Shown here: piece after piece, positions 7,281 to 15,446 of the stretch
How the letters are laid out: each line of letters begins with the position of its first letter
Position numbering within the stretch: the stretch's first letter is position 1
DNA from: CAZMGD01 sp964565705
GTDB lineage: Bacteria; Actinomycetota; Acidimicrobiia; Acidimicrobiales; Ilumatobacteraceae
DNA: 31,888 nucleotides
Reading direction: 5' to 3'
Assembly: GCA_964565705.1 (NCBI GenBank)
Contig: CAZMGD010000041.1
Location: 1-31,888 of the forward strand
The notes under the pieces: model-generated
The model's database searches: none
What the model was told of the DNA's origin: nothing
The model's input: the letters and a program-made list of their open reading frames with translations, nothing else
Translations under genes and position numbers: made by a program

Positions 7281-8639
7281 TCAGGTCACCGTGCCCAGCA
7301 GTTTGGCTCGCAGCCGGGGCGTGCGCCCGTGACGGGATTCGGCCCGGTCGAGGGAGGCGGTCAGCCGCGCCGCGGCCCGCACGCCGAGCCATCGCAGCGG
7401 CTCGGGCTCCCAGCTCGGTGAGCGGTGCTGCACCCAGGGCAGCGTGGTCAACTCGTCGTCGTCCGCACCGGTGATCAGCGCTGCGAGCGTGCGCCCGGCG
7501 AGGTTGCTCGCGGCCACGCCGTCGCCGACGTAGCCGCCCGCCCACGCGATCCCGGTGGCGCGATCGAACCCGACCGACGAGAACCAGTCGCGGGGCACGC
7601 CGAGCGGGCCGCCCCAACGGTGGTCGATCGCGACGTCGCCGAGGTACGGGAACATCTCGCGCAGCGCGGCCCCGAGGGCGTCGTGCGTCCTACGATCGTG
7701 GTCGAACCGGTCGCTGGTGCGCGACCCGTAGTGGTAGGGCGCACCTCGGCCGCCGAACGCCAGCCGATCGTCGGCGGTGCGCTGCCCGTAGACGATGAGA
7801 TGGCGCGCGTCGTTGAACGTCGCCCGGTCGCCGAGCCCCGCCTGCTCCCAGAACTCCGGCGTCAACGGTTCCGTGGCGATCATCAACGAGTAGATCGGCA
7901 GCAGGCGTCTCCGCAGCCCCGCCAGTGTGCTGGTGTAGGCCTCGGTCGCTCGGACCACCACCTCCGCACGCACCGTTCCTCGCTCGGTGCGCACCACGCC
8001 CGGCTCGACGGAGCGCACCGTCGTGCGCTCGTGGATCGTCGCGCCCCGCCGCTCGACCCCGGTGGCGAGGCCGCGCACGAGCCGCATGGGATGCAGCGCC
8101 GCGCAATGCGGCGTGTAGGTGCCGCCGATGACGTTGGAGGCGCCGACCCGGGCCCGGGCGTCTCGGCCGTCGAGCAGCTGGAGGTCGCCGTCGCCGAACC
8201 CGAACCGTTGCATCGTGGCGACCTCGTCGCGCAGCCGCTCGAGCTGCGGACGGCTCCTGGCGAGCGCAACGTAGCCGCCGTGAGCGAGGTCGCACTCGAT
8301 CCTGTCGTGGCGCGCGGCGGCGATCAGGTCGGCGACGGTCGAGCACATCGTGCGTTGCATCCGTGTCGCGGCGTCGGTGCCCGCGGTCGCCGCCACCGCA
8401 TCGAGGGGCATCGGCAGCAGCGCCGAGCACCAGCCGCCGTTGCGCCCGCTCGCCCCGAAGCCCACGTGCTCGCGCTCGAGCACGATGACGCGCAGCGCTG
8501 GATCACGATCCAGCAGCGATCGCGCCGTCCACAGTCCCGTGTACCCGGCGCCGATGATCACCACGTCCGCGTCGCGATCGCCCGGGAGCGCAGGCCGCGG
8601 CGCCCACGACGGTGCGGTGGCCTCCCAGAGCGACGTCAC
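7281..8639 (-). CDS. FAD-dependent oxidoreductase (DAO family, gamma-glutamylputrescine oxidase-like)
   Basis: D-amino-acid-oxidase-superfamily flavoprotein of 452 aa. The N terminus carries the dinucleotide-binding motif VVIIGAGYTGLWTARSL (Gly30-Gly35), then VLEREHVGFGASGRNGGW, typical of the PuuB/ordL group that oxidises amines such as gamma-glutamylputrescine. The C-terminal WAGGYVGDGVAASNLAGRTLA is the second FAD-contact segment. The exact amine substrate is unknown; no other putrescine-pathway gene is nearby. I start at GTG 8639, where TACGTT on the minus strand lies 6 nt upstream (leaderless arrangement). The frame extends to 8822, but that stretch is low-complexity Arg/Pro sequence lying over the divergent acyltransferase. 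Confidence 0.85.
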   Translation of the reverse strand: MTSLWEATAPSWAPRPALPGDRDADVVIIGAGYTGLWTARSLLDRDPALRVIVLEREHVGFGASGRNGGWCSALLPMPLDAVAATAGTDAATRMQRTMCSTVADLIAAARHDRIECDLAHGGYVALARSRPQLERLRDEVATMQRFGFGDGDLQLLDGRDARARVGASNVIGGTYTPHCAALHPMRLVRGLATGVERRGATIHERTTVRSVEPGVVRTERGTVRAEVVVRATEAYTSTLAGLRRRLLPIYSLMIATEPLTPEFWEQAGLGDRATFNDARHLIVYGQRTADDRLAFGGRGAPYHYGSRTSDRFDHDRRTHDALGAALREMFPYLGDVAIDHRWGGPLGVPRDWFSSVGFDRATGIAWAGGYVGDGVAASNLAGRTLAALITGADDDELTTLPWVQHRSPSWEPEPLRWLGVRAAARLTASLDRAESRHGRTPRLRAKLLGTVT

Positions 8640-8645
8640 CGCCGC

Positions 8646-8651
8646 AACGTA
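8646..8651 (-). promoter_or_regulatory. -10 element for the FAD oxidoreductase
   Basis: TACGTT on the minus strand, 6 nt before GTG 8639; a leaderless-type arrangement in the short divergent region 8640-8689. Confidence 0.45.
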
Positions 8652-8675
8652 ACCAGTCGGACCCGAGCCCACCGA

Positions 8676-8681
8676 TAGCCT
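8676..8681 (+). promoter_or_regulatory. -10 element for the acyltransferase
   Basis: TAGCCT followed by exactly 8 nt and GTG 8690. No Shine-Dalgarno sequence is present, so a leaderless mRNA is likely. Confidence 0.5.
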
Positions 8682-8689
8682 CCCCCGCC

Positions 8690-9358
8690 GTGCTGTCCAG
8701 GCCGGCCCGTCCCGACACCGTGTGGCACCGCGCCGTCGACGTGGCGAAGCGGGCGGCGGGCGAGGCGGTGCACCGCGGCTGGGAGGCAGCGGTGGAGCTC
8801 GGCGCGATCGGCCCCGACACACGCCGCGGCAAGCGCTTCGGCAGCCTTGGCGCGAGCAGCGTGATCTGCTTCCCGCCGACGGCGATCTTCAACGAGCGCT
8901 ACATCCACATCGGGGCGAACACGATGTTCGGGCCGCAGTGCACGCTGTCGGCGGGGATGGTGCCGGGTCAGCAGTGCGTGAACGACGAGGTGATCCGCGT
9001 CGGCGACCGGTGCCTGATCGGCAAGGGGAGCGCGATCGTCGGGCACCACGAGATCGTGATCGGCGACGACGTGTGGACCGGACATCACGTCTACATCACC
9101 GACCAGAACCACGGCTACGAGGACGTGACCCTGCCGATCTCGCGCCAGGCGATGCCCGAACGGGCCGTCCGCATCGGCGACGGCTCGTGGCTGGGGTATG
9201 GCGCTGTGGTGCTGCCCGGGGCGAACATCGGCCGCCACGTCGTCGTCGGTGCCAACTCGGTCGTGACCGGCGAGCTGCCGGACTTCAGCGTCGCGGTCGG
9301 TTCGCCGGCGAAGGTGATCCGCCGCTACGACCCGGGCGAGGGCTGGCACCGTCCCTGA
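8690..9358 (+). CDS. Hexapeptide-repeat (left-handed beta-helix) acyltransferase
   Basis: Protein of 222 aa similar to the WbbJ/Maa/NodL O-acetyltransferase group. After about 60 residues of N-terminal helix, hexad repeats of the [LIV]-G-x4 type run from about 75 to 205 (IHIGANTMFGPQ, IRVGDRCLIGKGSAIVG, VIGDDVWTGHHVYI, VRIGDGSWLGYGAVVLPGA, VVVGANSVVTGELPD, VGSPAKVI). The catalytic His candidate is in TDQNHGYED, and the GSPAKVI ending is typical. The acceptor is unknown; surface polysaccharide or a small-molecule hydroxyl is likely. Start GTG 8690 is chosen from the -10 box spacing. Only 3 bp separate its stop from the convergent gene. Confidence 0.82.
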   Translation: MLSRPARPDTVWHRAVDVAKRAAGEAVHRGWEAAVELGAIGPDTRRGKRFGSLGASSVICFPPTAIFNERYIHIGANTMFGPQCTLSAGMVPGQQCVNDEVIRVGDRCLIGKGSAIVGHHEIVIGDDVWTGHHVYITDQNHGYEDVTLPISRQAMPERAVRIGDGSWLGYGAVVLPGANIGRHVVVGANSVVTGELPDFSVAVGSPAKVIRRYDPGEGWHRP

Positions 9359-9361
9359 ACG

Positions 9362-9898
9362 TCAGGACAGGTCCTTCGGGCTGGCGCAGTCGGGCATGAA
9401 GTTCGGCAGGGCGAAGTCGTCGAGGAACCCGCTGAGCGGCTGACCGTCGAGCACGGTCTCGTCGAAGCGGTTCGGGCCGCCCGCACGTAGCTGGGCGGTG
9501 TAGTCGTGGCGATCCTGGATCAGGGTGCGGTAGTACCGCTCCCACTGGGACACGAGCGCACGGTCCTCGGCCGAGGACGGTTGCACGGCGACGATCTGGT
9601 CGAGCATGCGCTCGATGATGTCCGTGGCCTCGTCGACGATCCGGGCCCGTTCGGCGAGGGCGGCGGGTCCGGCGTCGTCGATCTTGCGCGGGTCGAACAG
9701 CTCGTCGCGCCGGGCGTTGGCGTCCTCGCAGATGCGCTGGGCGCGATCGGTCCAGGCCGTGTCGTCGAGGTGCACCGTGGCCTTCTTGGTGGCGAAGCCG
9801 AACGCGTAGATCCACATCGCGACGATCGGCAGGCACACGAGCACGATCGCCCATCGCACCCACTTGCGTGGCGGGCGCTCGGGCGCCGGGTCGCTCAC
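9362..9898 (-). CDS. Single-pass membrane protein of unknown function
   Basis: A 178-aa protein that I do not recognise. It has a short basic cytoplasmic N terminus (PERPPRKWVRW), one membrane helix at about residues 16-36, then an exterior domain rich in charged helices (AQRICEDANARRDELFDPRKID, ERARIVDEATDIIERMLDQIVAV) and one Cys near each end of that domain (ICEDA and PDCAS), possibly a disulfide. The pattern is compatible with a sensor-like or envelope accessory domain. The GTG start overlaps the DoxX stop by 4 bp (GTGA), so the two are co-translated. Its stop is 3 bp from that of the convergent acyltransferase. Confidence 0.7.
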   Translation of the reverse strand: MSDPAPERPPRKWVRWAIVLVCLPIVAMWIYAFGFATKKATVHLDDTAWTDRAQRICEDANARRDELFDPRKIDDAGPAALAERARIVDEATDIIERMLDQIVAVQPSSAEDRALVSQWERYYRTLIQDRHDYTAQLRAGGPNRFDETVLDGQPLSGFLDDFALPNFMPDCASPKDLS

Positions 9899-10404
9899 GA
9901 CGTGGCGTTCTTCGCCGGCCGGTAGGAGGTGGCCAGCTGCAGGGCGGCGCCGCCCACACCGACGATGCCGGCGATGCCGAGGCCCCACCAGCCCTCGACG
10001 TCGAGGTCGATCGCGTGGTCGATCGACCACTCACCGGCGCCCATCGTGGCGACCGCGAGGACGCCGATGGCGATGGTCGCGCAGTACTCCCAGCCCTGGT
10101 TCGGCTTGAAGATGAAGAACCCGACCTTCCAGTGCTCGGTGTAGATCGCCACCAGCATCACGCCGATGATCCCGGCGGCGGCGAGCGGTGTGAGCAGGCC
10201 GGCAGCGAACATGACGCCGGCGCCGATCTCGGTGCACGCCGCCAGCAGGGCCTGTGCCTTGGGCCACTTCATGCCCATGCTCCCGAACCACCGGGCCGTG
10301 CCCGGGATGCGGCCACCGCCGAAGAACTTGTTGTAGCCGTGGCAGGCGAGGAAGAGCCCGAGGCAGAGGCGCAGCATGAGCAGGCCGAGGTTCAGTTGGT
10401 CCAC
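9895..10404 (-). CDS. DoxX-family membrane protein
   Basis: Membrane protein of 169 aa with four hydrophobic helices. The N-terminal LLMLRLCLGLFLACHGYNKFFGG and the GMKWPKAQALLAACTEIGAGVMFAAGLLTPLAAAGIIGVML segment match the DoxX family (quinol-oxidase-associated or redox-associated membrane proteins; MpeDE-like members work with thiol/antioxidant systems in mycobacteria). A FKPNQGWEY loop precedes helix four. Function here is unassigned. Start GTG 10404 is supported by TAGCCT 6 nt upstream on the minus strand. First gene of a two-gene unit with the single-pass membrane protein. Confidence 0.8.
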   Translation of the reverse strand: MDQLNLGLLMLRLCLGLFLACHGYNKFFGGGRIPGTARWFGSMGMKWPKAQALLAACTEIGAGVMFAAGLLTPLAAAGIIGVMLVAIYTEHWKVGFFIFKPNQGWEYCATIAIGVLAVATMGAGEWSIDHAIDLDVEGWWGLGIAGIVGVGGAALQLATSYRPAKNATS

Positions 10405-10410
10405 GCCAGG

Positions 10411-10416
10411 AGGCTA
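10411..10416 (-). promoter_or_regulatory. -10 element for the doxX unit
   Basis: TAGCCT on the minus strand ending 6 nt before GTG 10404; likely leaderless transcription. Confidence 0.45.
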
Positions 10417-10426
10417 CGGGGACCCA

Positions 10427-10432
10427 TATGAT
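10427..10432 (+). promoter_or_regulatory. -10 element for the ABC exporter operon
   Basis: TATGAT (5 of 6 to TATAAT) followed by exactly 8 nt and ATG 10441. No Shine-Dalgarno sequence; leaderless arrangement. Confidence 0.55.
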
Positions 10433-10440
10433 CCAACACC

Positions 10441-12168
10441 ATGCAACAGCCATCCCGGCTGCGGCAGGCGATCACGCTGATCGGCAGCCTGGTGCGGCTG
10501 CACCCCAAGCTCTTCGCGGCCGCAGTCGCTGGCTCCGCGGTCTTCGCACTCTGCACCGTCGCTTCGGCGATCGCGCTCCAGTGGGTCACCGACCACGTGA
10601 TCCTGCCCCGCTTCGAGGACGGCCACGTCTCGATCTCCACGGTCGTGACCGGCCTGGCCGCGATCGTGATCATCGGCCTGATCCGGGCGATCGGTGTCGT
10701 GATCCGCCGCTCGTTCGCCGTGATGACGCAGTACCGCGTCGCGGAGACGCTGAGCGACGAGGTCGTCGACCGCATCGTCGCTCAGCCGGCGCCGTGGCAT
10801 CGTCGCCAGACGGCCGGTGACCTGGTGGCCCGGGTCGGTGTGGACGTGGACGCGACGATCGCCGTCCTCGCGCCGACCCCGTTCGCGACCGGGGTCGTGC
10901 TGATGGTGTTCGTGTCGGCGATCTGGCTGATCGCCACCGATCCGGTGCTCGGTGTGGCCGCGACGCTCGTGTTCCCGCTGCTGATCGCGATGAACGTGGC
11001 CTACCAGCGCCGGGTCGATCGCTTCTTCAGCGACGCCCAGGGGCACCTCGGCGACCTCTCGGAGGCGGTGCACGAGAGCTTCGACGGCGTCGCCGTCGTG
11101 AAGGCGTTCGGCGCCGAGGAACGCGAGACGGAGCGCCTCGCCGTGATCGCCAGCCGCCTGCGCGAGGCCCGGGTCGGTGCGGTCCGGCTGCGGAGCACGT
11201 TCGAGTCGTTGCTCGACGGGGTGCCCAACGCCGTCAACATCGCCCTGGTCTTCGCCGGTGCGTTCCGGGTCCGTTCGGGGGCGATGACCGTCGGGGAGAT
11301 GACGAGCTTCGTGTACCTGTTCACCCTCCTCGTGTTCCCGCTGCGCCTGATCGGGTTCGCCCTCTCCGAGCTGCCGCATTCACAGGCCGGGCTGGCGCGC
11401 GTGCGCGCTGTGATCGACGAGCCGTTGGAGGTCGACCCCGCCACGAGCCTCGGTCGGTCGGGCGCCGAGGTGCGCGTCCGCGGCCTCGTGGCCGGGCACC
11501 TGCCCGGCCAAGAGGTGCTGCGCGGCGTCGATCTCGACGTGGCCAGCGGGCGGACCCTCGCCATCGTCGGCGCGACCGGATCGGGGAAGACCACGCTGCT
11601 GCACGTGCTCGCCGGGCTGGTGCCGGTCGAGTCCGGCGCCGTGACGCTGCCAGGCGGGGTGTCGACGCTCGTGTTCCAGGAGCCGTTCGTGCTCGCCGCG
11701 TCGATCCGCGACAACGTGACGCTCGGTGTGCCGTACCACGACGACGACGTGCTCGCCGCGCTCCAGATCGCCGAGGCGGGGTTCGTGGCAGACCTGCCCG
11801 GCGGCCTGGGCGCGATGCTCGGCGAGCGCGGGGCGGGCCTCAGCGGCGGGCAGCGCCAGCGGGTCGCGCTCGCCCGGGCGCTGGTGCGCCGGCCGAGCCT
11901 GCTCCTGCTCGATGACACCACGTCGGCGCTCGACCCGTCGACGGAGGGTCGGGTGCTCGACAACCTGCGGCACTCGTCGATGGACTCGACGGTGATCGCC
12001 GTCGCATCACGTCCGTCGACGATCGCGCTGGCCGACGAGGTCGTCTACCTGCGCGACGGGACCGTCGCCGCGCAGGGGCCGCACGATCACCTGATGCGCA
12101 TGGTGCCCAGCTACCGGCAGCTGATGGCTGCGTTCGAGCACGACCGCGCGGCGGAGGCACAGGGATGA
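10441..12168 (+). CDS. ABC exporter half-transporter with degenerate ATP site (subunit 1)
   Basis: Type-IV (exporter-fold) half-transporter of 575 aa: six membrane helices in residues 1-320, then a nucleotide-binding domain. Walker A is GATGSGKTT (377-385), Q-loop VFQEPF, signature LSGGQ (467-471). The Walker B catalytic Glu is replaced by Asp492 (LLLLDDTTS), and the switch His is replaced by Ser523 (AVASRPS). These are the substitutions known for the degenerate subunit of heterodimeric exporters such as TM287/288 or BmrCD. The substrate is unknown; drugs or lipids are typical. Its stop overlaps the start of the second half-transporter by 4 bp (ATGA). Confidence 0.88.
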   Translation: MQQPSRLRQAITLIGSLVRLHPKLFAAAVAGSAVFALCTVASAIALQWVTDHVILPRFEDGHVSISTVVTGLAAIVIIGLIRAIGVVIRRSFAVMTQYRVAETLSDEVVDRIVAQPAPWHRRQTAGDLVARVGVDVDATIAVLAPTPFATGVVLMVFVSAIWLIATDPVLGVAATLVFPLLIAMNVAYQRRVDRFFSDAQGHLGDLSEAVHESFDGVAVVKAFGAEERETERLAVIASRLREARVGAVRLRSTFESLLDGVPNAVNIALVFAGAFRVRSGAMTVGEMTSFVYLFTLLVFPLRLIGFALSELPHSQAGLARVRAVIDEPLEVDPATSLGRSGAEVRVRGLVAGHLPGQEVLRGVDLDVASGRTLAIVGATGSGKTTLLHVLAGLVPVESGAVTLPGGVSTLVFQEPFVLAASIRDNVTLGVPYHDDDVLAALQIAEAGFVADLPGGLGAMLGERGAGLSGGQRQRVALARALVRRPSLLLLDDTTSALDPSTEGRVLDNLRHSSMDSTVIAVASRPSTIALADEVVYLRDGTVAAQGPHDHLMRMVPSYRQLMAAFEHDRAAEAQG

Positions 12169-13976
12169 GCCGAGCGCTGCAGGCCGAGGTCGGCGGGTGG
12201 GGTGCGGTCGAGACCATCGGTCGCGGCGTGAAGGCCGCGCCGGCGCTGCGCACGGGCTTCGGTGTCACCCTGCTCTTGGCGATGGTCGGCGCCGGCGGAC
12301 GCGTCGTCGTACCGGTCCTGATCCAGCAGGCGATCGACAAGGGCTTCCAGCCCGGTGACATCGACGTCGGGCTGGTCGGGTGGTTGGCACTCGCCGGCTT
12401 CGGCGCGGTCGCGGTCGCGACGCTGGCCCAGCGCACAGCGGTTGCCCGGCTGGGTCGGCGCAGCGAGGAGGCGCTGTACGGCCTGCGGGTGCGCCTGTTC
12501 GAGCACATCCATCGGCTGAGCCTCGAGGACCACAACGACGAGCGACGGGGCGCGCTCGTGGCCCGGGTCACGTCCGACACCGAGACGCTCGCCCAGTTCT
12601 TCCAGTGGGGCGGGTTGGCCTGGTTGCTCGACGGCACGCTGATGCTCGTCGTCGCCGCGGTGATGATCGCCTACAACTGGCTGCTCGCGCTCGTCGCCTT
12701 CGTCGTCGCCGCCCCCCTCGGGTTCGTGCTGCGCAAGGTGCAGCGCCGCTTGGTCGCTGCCTACGACCGAGCCCGGGCCCGCAACGCGGAGCAGTTGACG
12801 GCGGCGAGCGAGCTCGTCGCCGGTGCCGAGACCATCCGCGTGTACGACGCCGGCGACCGTTTCGGTGCCGAGACGAAGCGGACCGTGAAGGCCCGCGCCG
12901 ACGCCAACATCCGTGCCGGCGTGATCGGCGCCTTGCTGTTCCCGTCGGGCGAGGTGTTCAACGCGCTGACGATCGCGGCGGTGATCGGCGTCGGGGTCTG
13001 GCGAGGTCCCGAGAGCGGGCTGACCGCTGGAGCGCTGATCGGCTTCGTGTTCCTCACGTACCGCTTCCTCGAACCCATCGCCGAGTTCACGGAGATCCTC
13101 GACCAGACCCAGACCGCGGTGGCGGGCCTGCGGCGCGTGCTCGGCGTGCTCGAGATCCCGGTCGGACCGCCGCCACCGCCGCTCGCGGTCGCGTTGCCCG
13201 AGGGCCCGCTCGACGTGCACATCGACGGTGTGAGCTTCGCCTACCGGAATCGGCTCTCGGCGCTCGACACGTCCGACGAGGACGACGCGCCGGTGCTGAT
13301 CGGCGTCGACGTGTCGATCCCGGCCGGTCAGCAGGTCGCGGTGGTGGGGGAGACGGGCTCGGGTAAGACGACCCTCGGGAGGCTGTTGGCCCGGTTCGCC
13401 GACCCGACCGCCGGAACGGTCCGCCTCGGCGGGGTGGCGCTCACCGATGTCGGCAACGACGATCTGCGGACCCGCCTCGTCGTGGTGCCCCAGGAGCCGT
13501 TCCTGTTCGACGGCACCATCGCCGACAACCTCGGCTTCGCTCGCCCGGGGTCGTCTCTGGCCGAGCTCCAAGCCGCCGTCGAGGCGCTGGATCTGGGGGA
13601 GTGGCTCGAGACGTTGCCCGAGGGATTGGCCACCATGGTCGGGCCGCGCGGCGCGCAGCTGTCGGCCGGCGAGCGGCAGCTGGTCGCGCTCGTCCGCGCC
13701 TCGCTGGTCGATCCGGCGATCCTCGTGCTCGACGAGGCGACCTCGTCGGTCGACGCGCTCACCGAGGTGCGCCTGGCGCATGCGCTCGAGCGCCTGGCCG
13801 AGGGTCGCACGATCATCGCCATCGCCCACCGCCTCTCCACCGCGGCGCGCGCCGACCGCGTGCTGGTGCTCGATCGCGGTCGCCTCGTCGAGGACGGTCA
13901 CCACGGCGAACTGGTCGAAGCCGGTGGCATCTACACCCGCATGTACGAGTCCTGGATCCGCTCGACCAGCACCTGA
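12165..13976 (+). CDS. ABC exporter half-transporter with catalytic ATP site (subunit 2)
   Basis: Partner half-transporter of 603 aa, with a membrane domain in residues about 25-325 and a nucleotide-binding domain from about 350. Walker A is GETGSGKT (395-402), Q-loop VPQEPFLFDG, Walker B ILVLDEATSS with catalytic Glu524, switch His555 in IAHRLS. Its signature motif is degenerate: LSAGE (499-503) instead of LSGGQ. In a head-to-tail dimer this faulty signature would pair with the faulty Walker B/H-loop of subunit 1, leaving one good and one dead ATP site. An acidic insertion (DTSDEDDAP, about 368-376) sits near the domain start. Co-translated with subunit 1. Confidence 0.88.
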   Translation: MSRALQAEVGGWGAVETIGRGVKAAPALRTGFGVTLLLAMVGAGGRVVVPVLIQQAIDKGFQPGDIDVGLVGWLALAGFGAVAVATLAQRTAVARLGRRSEEALYGLRVRLFEHIHRLSLEDHNDERRGALVARVTSDTETLAQFFQWGGLAWLLDGTLMLVVAAVMIAYNWLLALVAFVVAAPLGFVLRKVQRRLVAAYDRARARNAEQLTAASELVAGAETIRVYDAGDRFGAETKRTVKARADANIRAGVIGALLFPSGEVFNALTIAAVIGVGVWRGPESGLTAGALIGFVFLTYRFLEPIAEFTEILDQTQTAVAGLRRVLGVLEIPVGPPPPPLAVALPEGPLDVHIDGVSFAYRNRLSALDTSDEDDAPVLIGVDVSIPAGQQVAVVGETGSGKTTLGRLLARFADPTAGTVRLGGVALTDVGNDDLRTRLVVVPQEPFLFDGTIADNLGFARPGSSLAELQAAVEALDLGEWLETLPEGLATMVGPRGAQLSAGERQLVALVRASLVDPAILVLDEATSSVDALTEVRLAHALERLAEGRTIIAIAHRLSTAARADRVLVLDRGRLVEDGHHGELVEAGGIYTRMYESWIRSTST

Positions 13977-14052
13977 CCCCGCTCCTCGTTCGGGCAGCGT
14001 CGGGGTGGGGGATCCGCTCGACGACGAGTTCATCGACCGCCGGTCGCGTCAC
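13977..14052. other. Convergent intergenic region, weak hairpin
   Basis: Between the exporter and the convergent minus-strand gene. ACCCCG (13976-13981) and CGGGGT (14001-14006) could pair around a 19-nt loop, a weak terminator candidate. Nothing else is evident. Confidence 0.25.
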
Positions 14053-14637
14053 TCAGCGCGCTGGTGACGCGATGATCGTCGCCGCGAGCGCCATGCGGTG
14101 ATCCTTCGACCACGGCGGACCCAAGCGCCGTCGCGGGCCGTCGAACACCTCATCTGCTCGATCGCCCAGCATGGTCGCCGCCTCGCGCTCGACGTGCTTC
14201 GCGTCGTACATCTGGACGTCCCAGCCTCGCTCGCGGGCGAGCTCGGCCAGCACCTGGCGGTACATGATCGAGTCGGCGCGGCTCTCGTGGGGTGCTCGAC
14301 GTTGGACTGCGATGTCGGCGGGGAAGTCGTGAGGCCAGAGTCGCAACGACATCGACACGATCGCTCCGGACAGCGCCGCCGCCAACGTGTCCAGCTCTGC
14401 CGATGCGATGTTGACGGCCGATGCTCGAACCGCGGCCACCATCGCATCCAGCTCGGCGTCGTCGAGCGGTGGGCCGTGCCGGTGCAGCGGATGCAGGCCA
14501 CCCTCGTGGTGGATCGGTGCCGCTGGGAGGCCCGGCTCGATCAGCTCGATCCTCCGCCGATCCACGACCTCGTGCCGATCGGTGGCCGCGACGACCACGG
14601 CCCAACCGAGGTGATGGGCGACGCCGAGCCTGAGCAC
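14053..14637 (-). CDS. Hypothetical protein, unrecognised family
   Basis: A 194-aa soluble protein. It opens with LGVAHHLGWAVVVAATDRHEVVDRRRIELI, followed by LPAAPIHHEGG, a helical region (ELDAMVAAVRASAVNIASAELDTLAAAL) and KDHRMALAATIIAS at the end. The alternating beta/alpha pattern of the first 35 residues recalls an RNase H-like or nucleotide-binding start, but no catalytic set is evident and I assign no function. Coding status is supported by continuous third-position GC bias and by its placement 3 bp after the DUF2510 gene. GTG 14637 is the only suitable start. The stop is 76 bp from the convergent exporter operon. Confidence 0.6.
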   Translation of the reverse strand: MLRLGVAHHLGWAVVVAATDRHEVVDRRRIELIEPGLPAAPIHHEGGLHPLHRHGPPLDDAELDAMVAAVRASAVNIASAELDTLAAALSGAIVSMSLRLWPHDFPADIAVQRRAPHESRADSIMYRQVLAELARERGWDVQMYDAKHVEREAATMLGDRADEVFDGPRRRLGPPWSKDHRMALAATIIASPAR

Positions 14638-14640
14638 CGG

Positions 14641-15360
14641 TCAGTCCAGGAAGTCCAACAGCCCCACGACCGTGTCGACGCGGCAATCGAGGTCGGTACC
14701 GGTGTTGCGGACGCTGACGGTCCAGGGTGCCGCGCCACCACTCGGCACGTCCTGCACGTCGGTCGATGCTCGGTCGAGCACGTTGCGGGTGCCGGCGCGC
14801 ACGAACTCGACGTGGATCGTGTAGCTGCGGGTGCGGCCCGTCTCGTTGCGGATCGTCCCCTGGAACACCTGCCGGCCGTCGACGAGCTCGCACGACGTCG
14901 ACGCGATCTCGTACTTGCCGGGGCGGATCACGTCGAGGACCACCCGCGTCAACACGAAGCCTCCGATCGCGAAGAGCAGGGCGATCGGCCCGAGGATCAG
15001 CCCGACCGTCGCCGCAGGCGACGGTCCTCGTTCGGCACGGCGGCGACGGGCGACGATCCCGAAGACCACCGCGAGCACGCCGCAGACGGCGCCGGCCACG
15101 AACGCGAACGGGATCCACGCGGTCGTGATCGCGACGATGCCGAGGACCATCGCCGCTATGCCCATGCCGTTGCCGCGGCGGGGCGTGGAGGGTTGGAACG
15201 CTACCGATGGGGCGCCGGTCGGCGTGTGCTGCGTCCCGAGCGGGTCGACCATCCGCTGACCCGCCGTCGAGACGTCCGCCGTCCAGCTGAAACCGTTGAA
15301 GTAGCGCAGCTCGAAGCGCCGGAACGGGTCGGGGAACCACCCGGCTGGGTGGCTGCTCAT
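14641..15360 (-). CDS. DUF2510/DUF4190-type membrane protein
   Basis: Protein of 239 aa with three parts. Residues 5-30 (AGWFPDPFRRFELRYFNGFSWTADV) are a textbook DUF2510 motif, a short actinobacterial N-terminal element. Residues about 65-140 hold two hydrophobic segments, as in DUF4190 (GMGIAAMVLGIVAITTAWIP... and TVGLILGPIALLFAIGGFVL). The remainder is an extracytoplasmic beta-rich domain (FQGTIRNETGRTRSYTIHVEFV, WTVSVRNTGTDLDCRVDTVVG), resembling FxLYD/DUF3426-like folds. Function is unknown. ATG 15360 is preceded by the palindrome GTGTCGACAC. It is followed after 3 bp by the hypothetical gene, presumably as an operon. Confidence 0.8.
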   Translation of the reverse strand: MSSHPAGWFPDPFRRFELRYFNGFSWTADVSTAGQRMVDPLGTQHTPTGAPSVAFQPSTPRRGNGMGIAAMVLGIVAITTAWIPFAFVAGAVCGVLAVVFGIVARRRRAERGPSPAATVGLILGPIALLFAIGGFVLTRVVLDVIRPGKYEIASTSCELVDGRQVFQGTIRNETGRTRSYTIHVEFVRAGTRNVLDRASTDVQDVPSGGAAPWTVSVRNTGTDLDCRVDTVVGLLDFLD

Positions 15361-15370
15361 GTGTCGACAC
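15361..15370. promoter_or_regulatory. Perfect palindrome directly upstream of the DUF2510 gene
   Basis: GTGTCGACAC is its own reverse complement and abuts the ATG at 15360. TACAGT on the minus strand (15387-15392) is a possible -10 box farther upstream, which would put the palindrome in the short leader. Operator function is a guess. Confidence 0.3.
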
Positions 15371-15432
15371 GCTTGGGCACCGCGGCACTGTAGCGGCGCG
15401 GTTCTGCCCGCCCCCCGGCGCCCCGGCTGCCG

Positions 15433-15438
15433 TACGAT
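15433..15438 (+). promoter_or_regulatory. -10 element for the histidine phosphatase gene
   Basis: TACGAT followed by exactly 8 nt and GTG 15447; leaderless arrangement. Confidence 0.5.
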
Positions 15439-15446
15439 CGGGTCAC

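Noticed and set aside
8640..8822. N-terminal extension of the FAD oxidoreductase to 8822
   Set aside because: Arg/Pro low-complexity text, overlaps the divergent acyltransferase, and the GTG 8639 start has a well-placed -10 box.
12111..14033. 640-codon minus-strand frame opposite the second ABC half-transporter
   Set aside because: Both ABC genes have complete, unambiguous motifs on the plus strand; the antisense frame is a GC-bias shadow.
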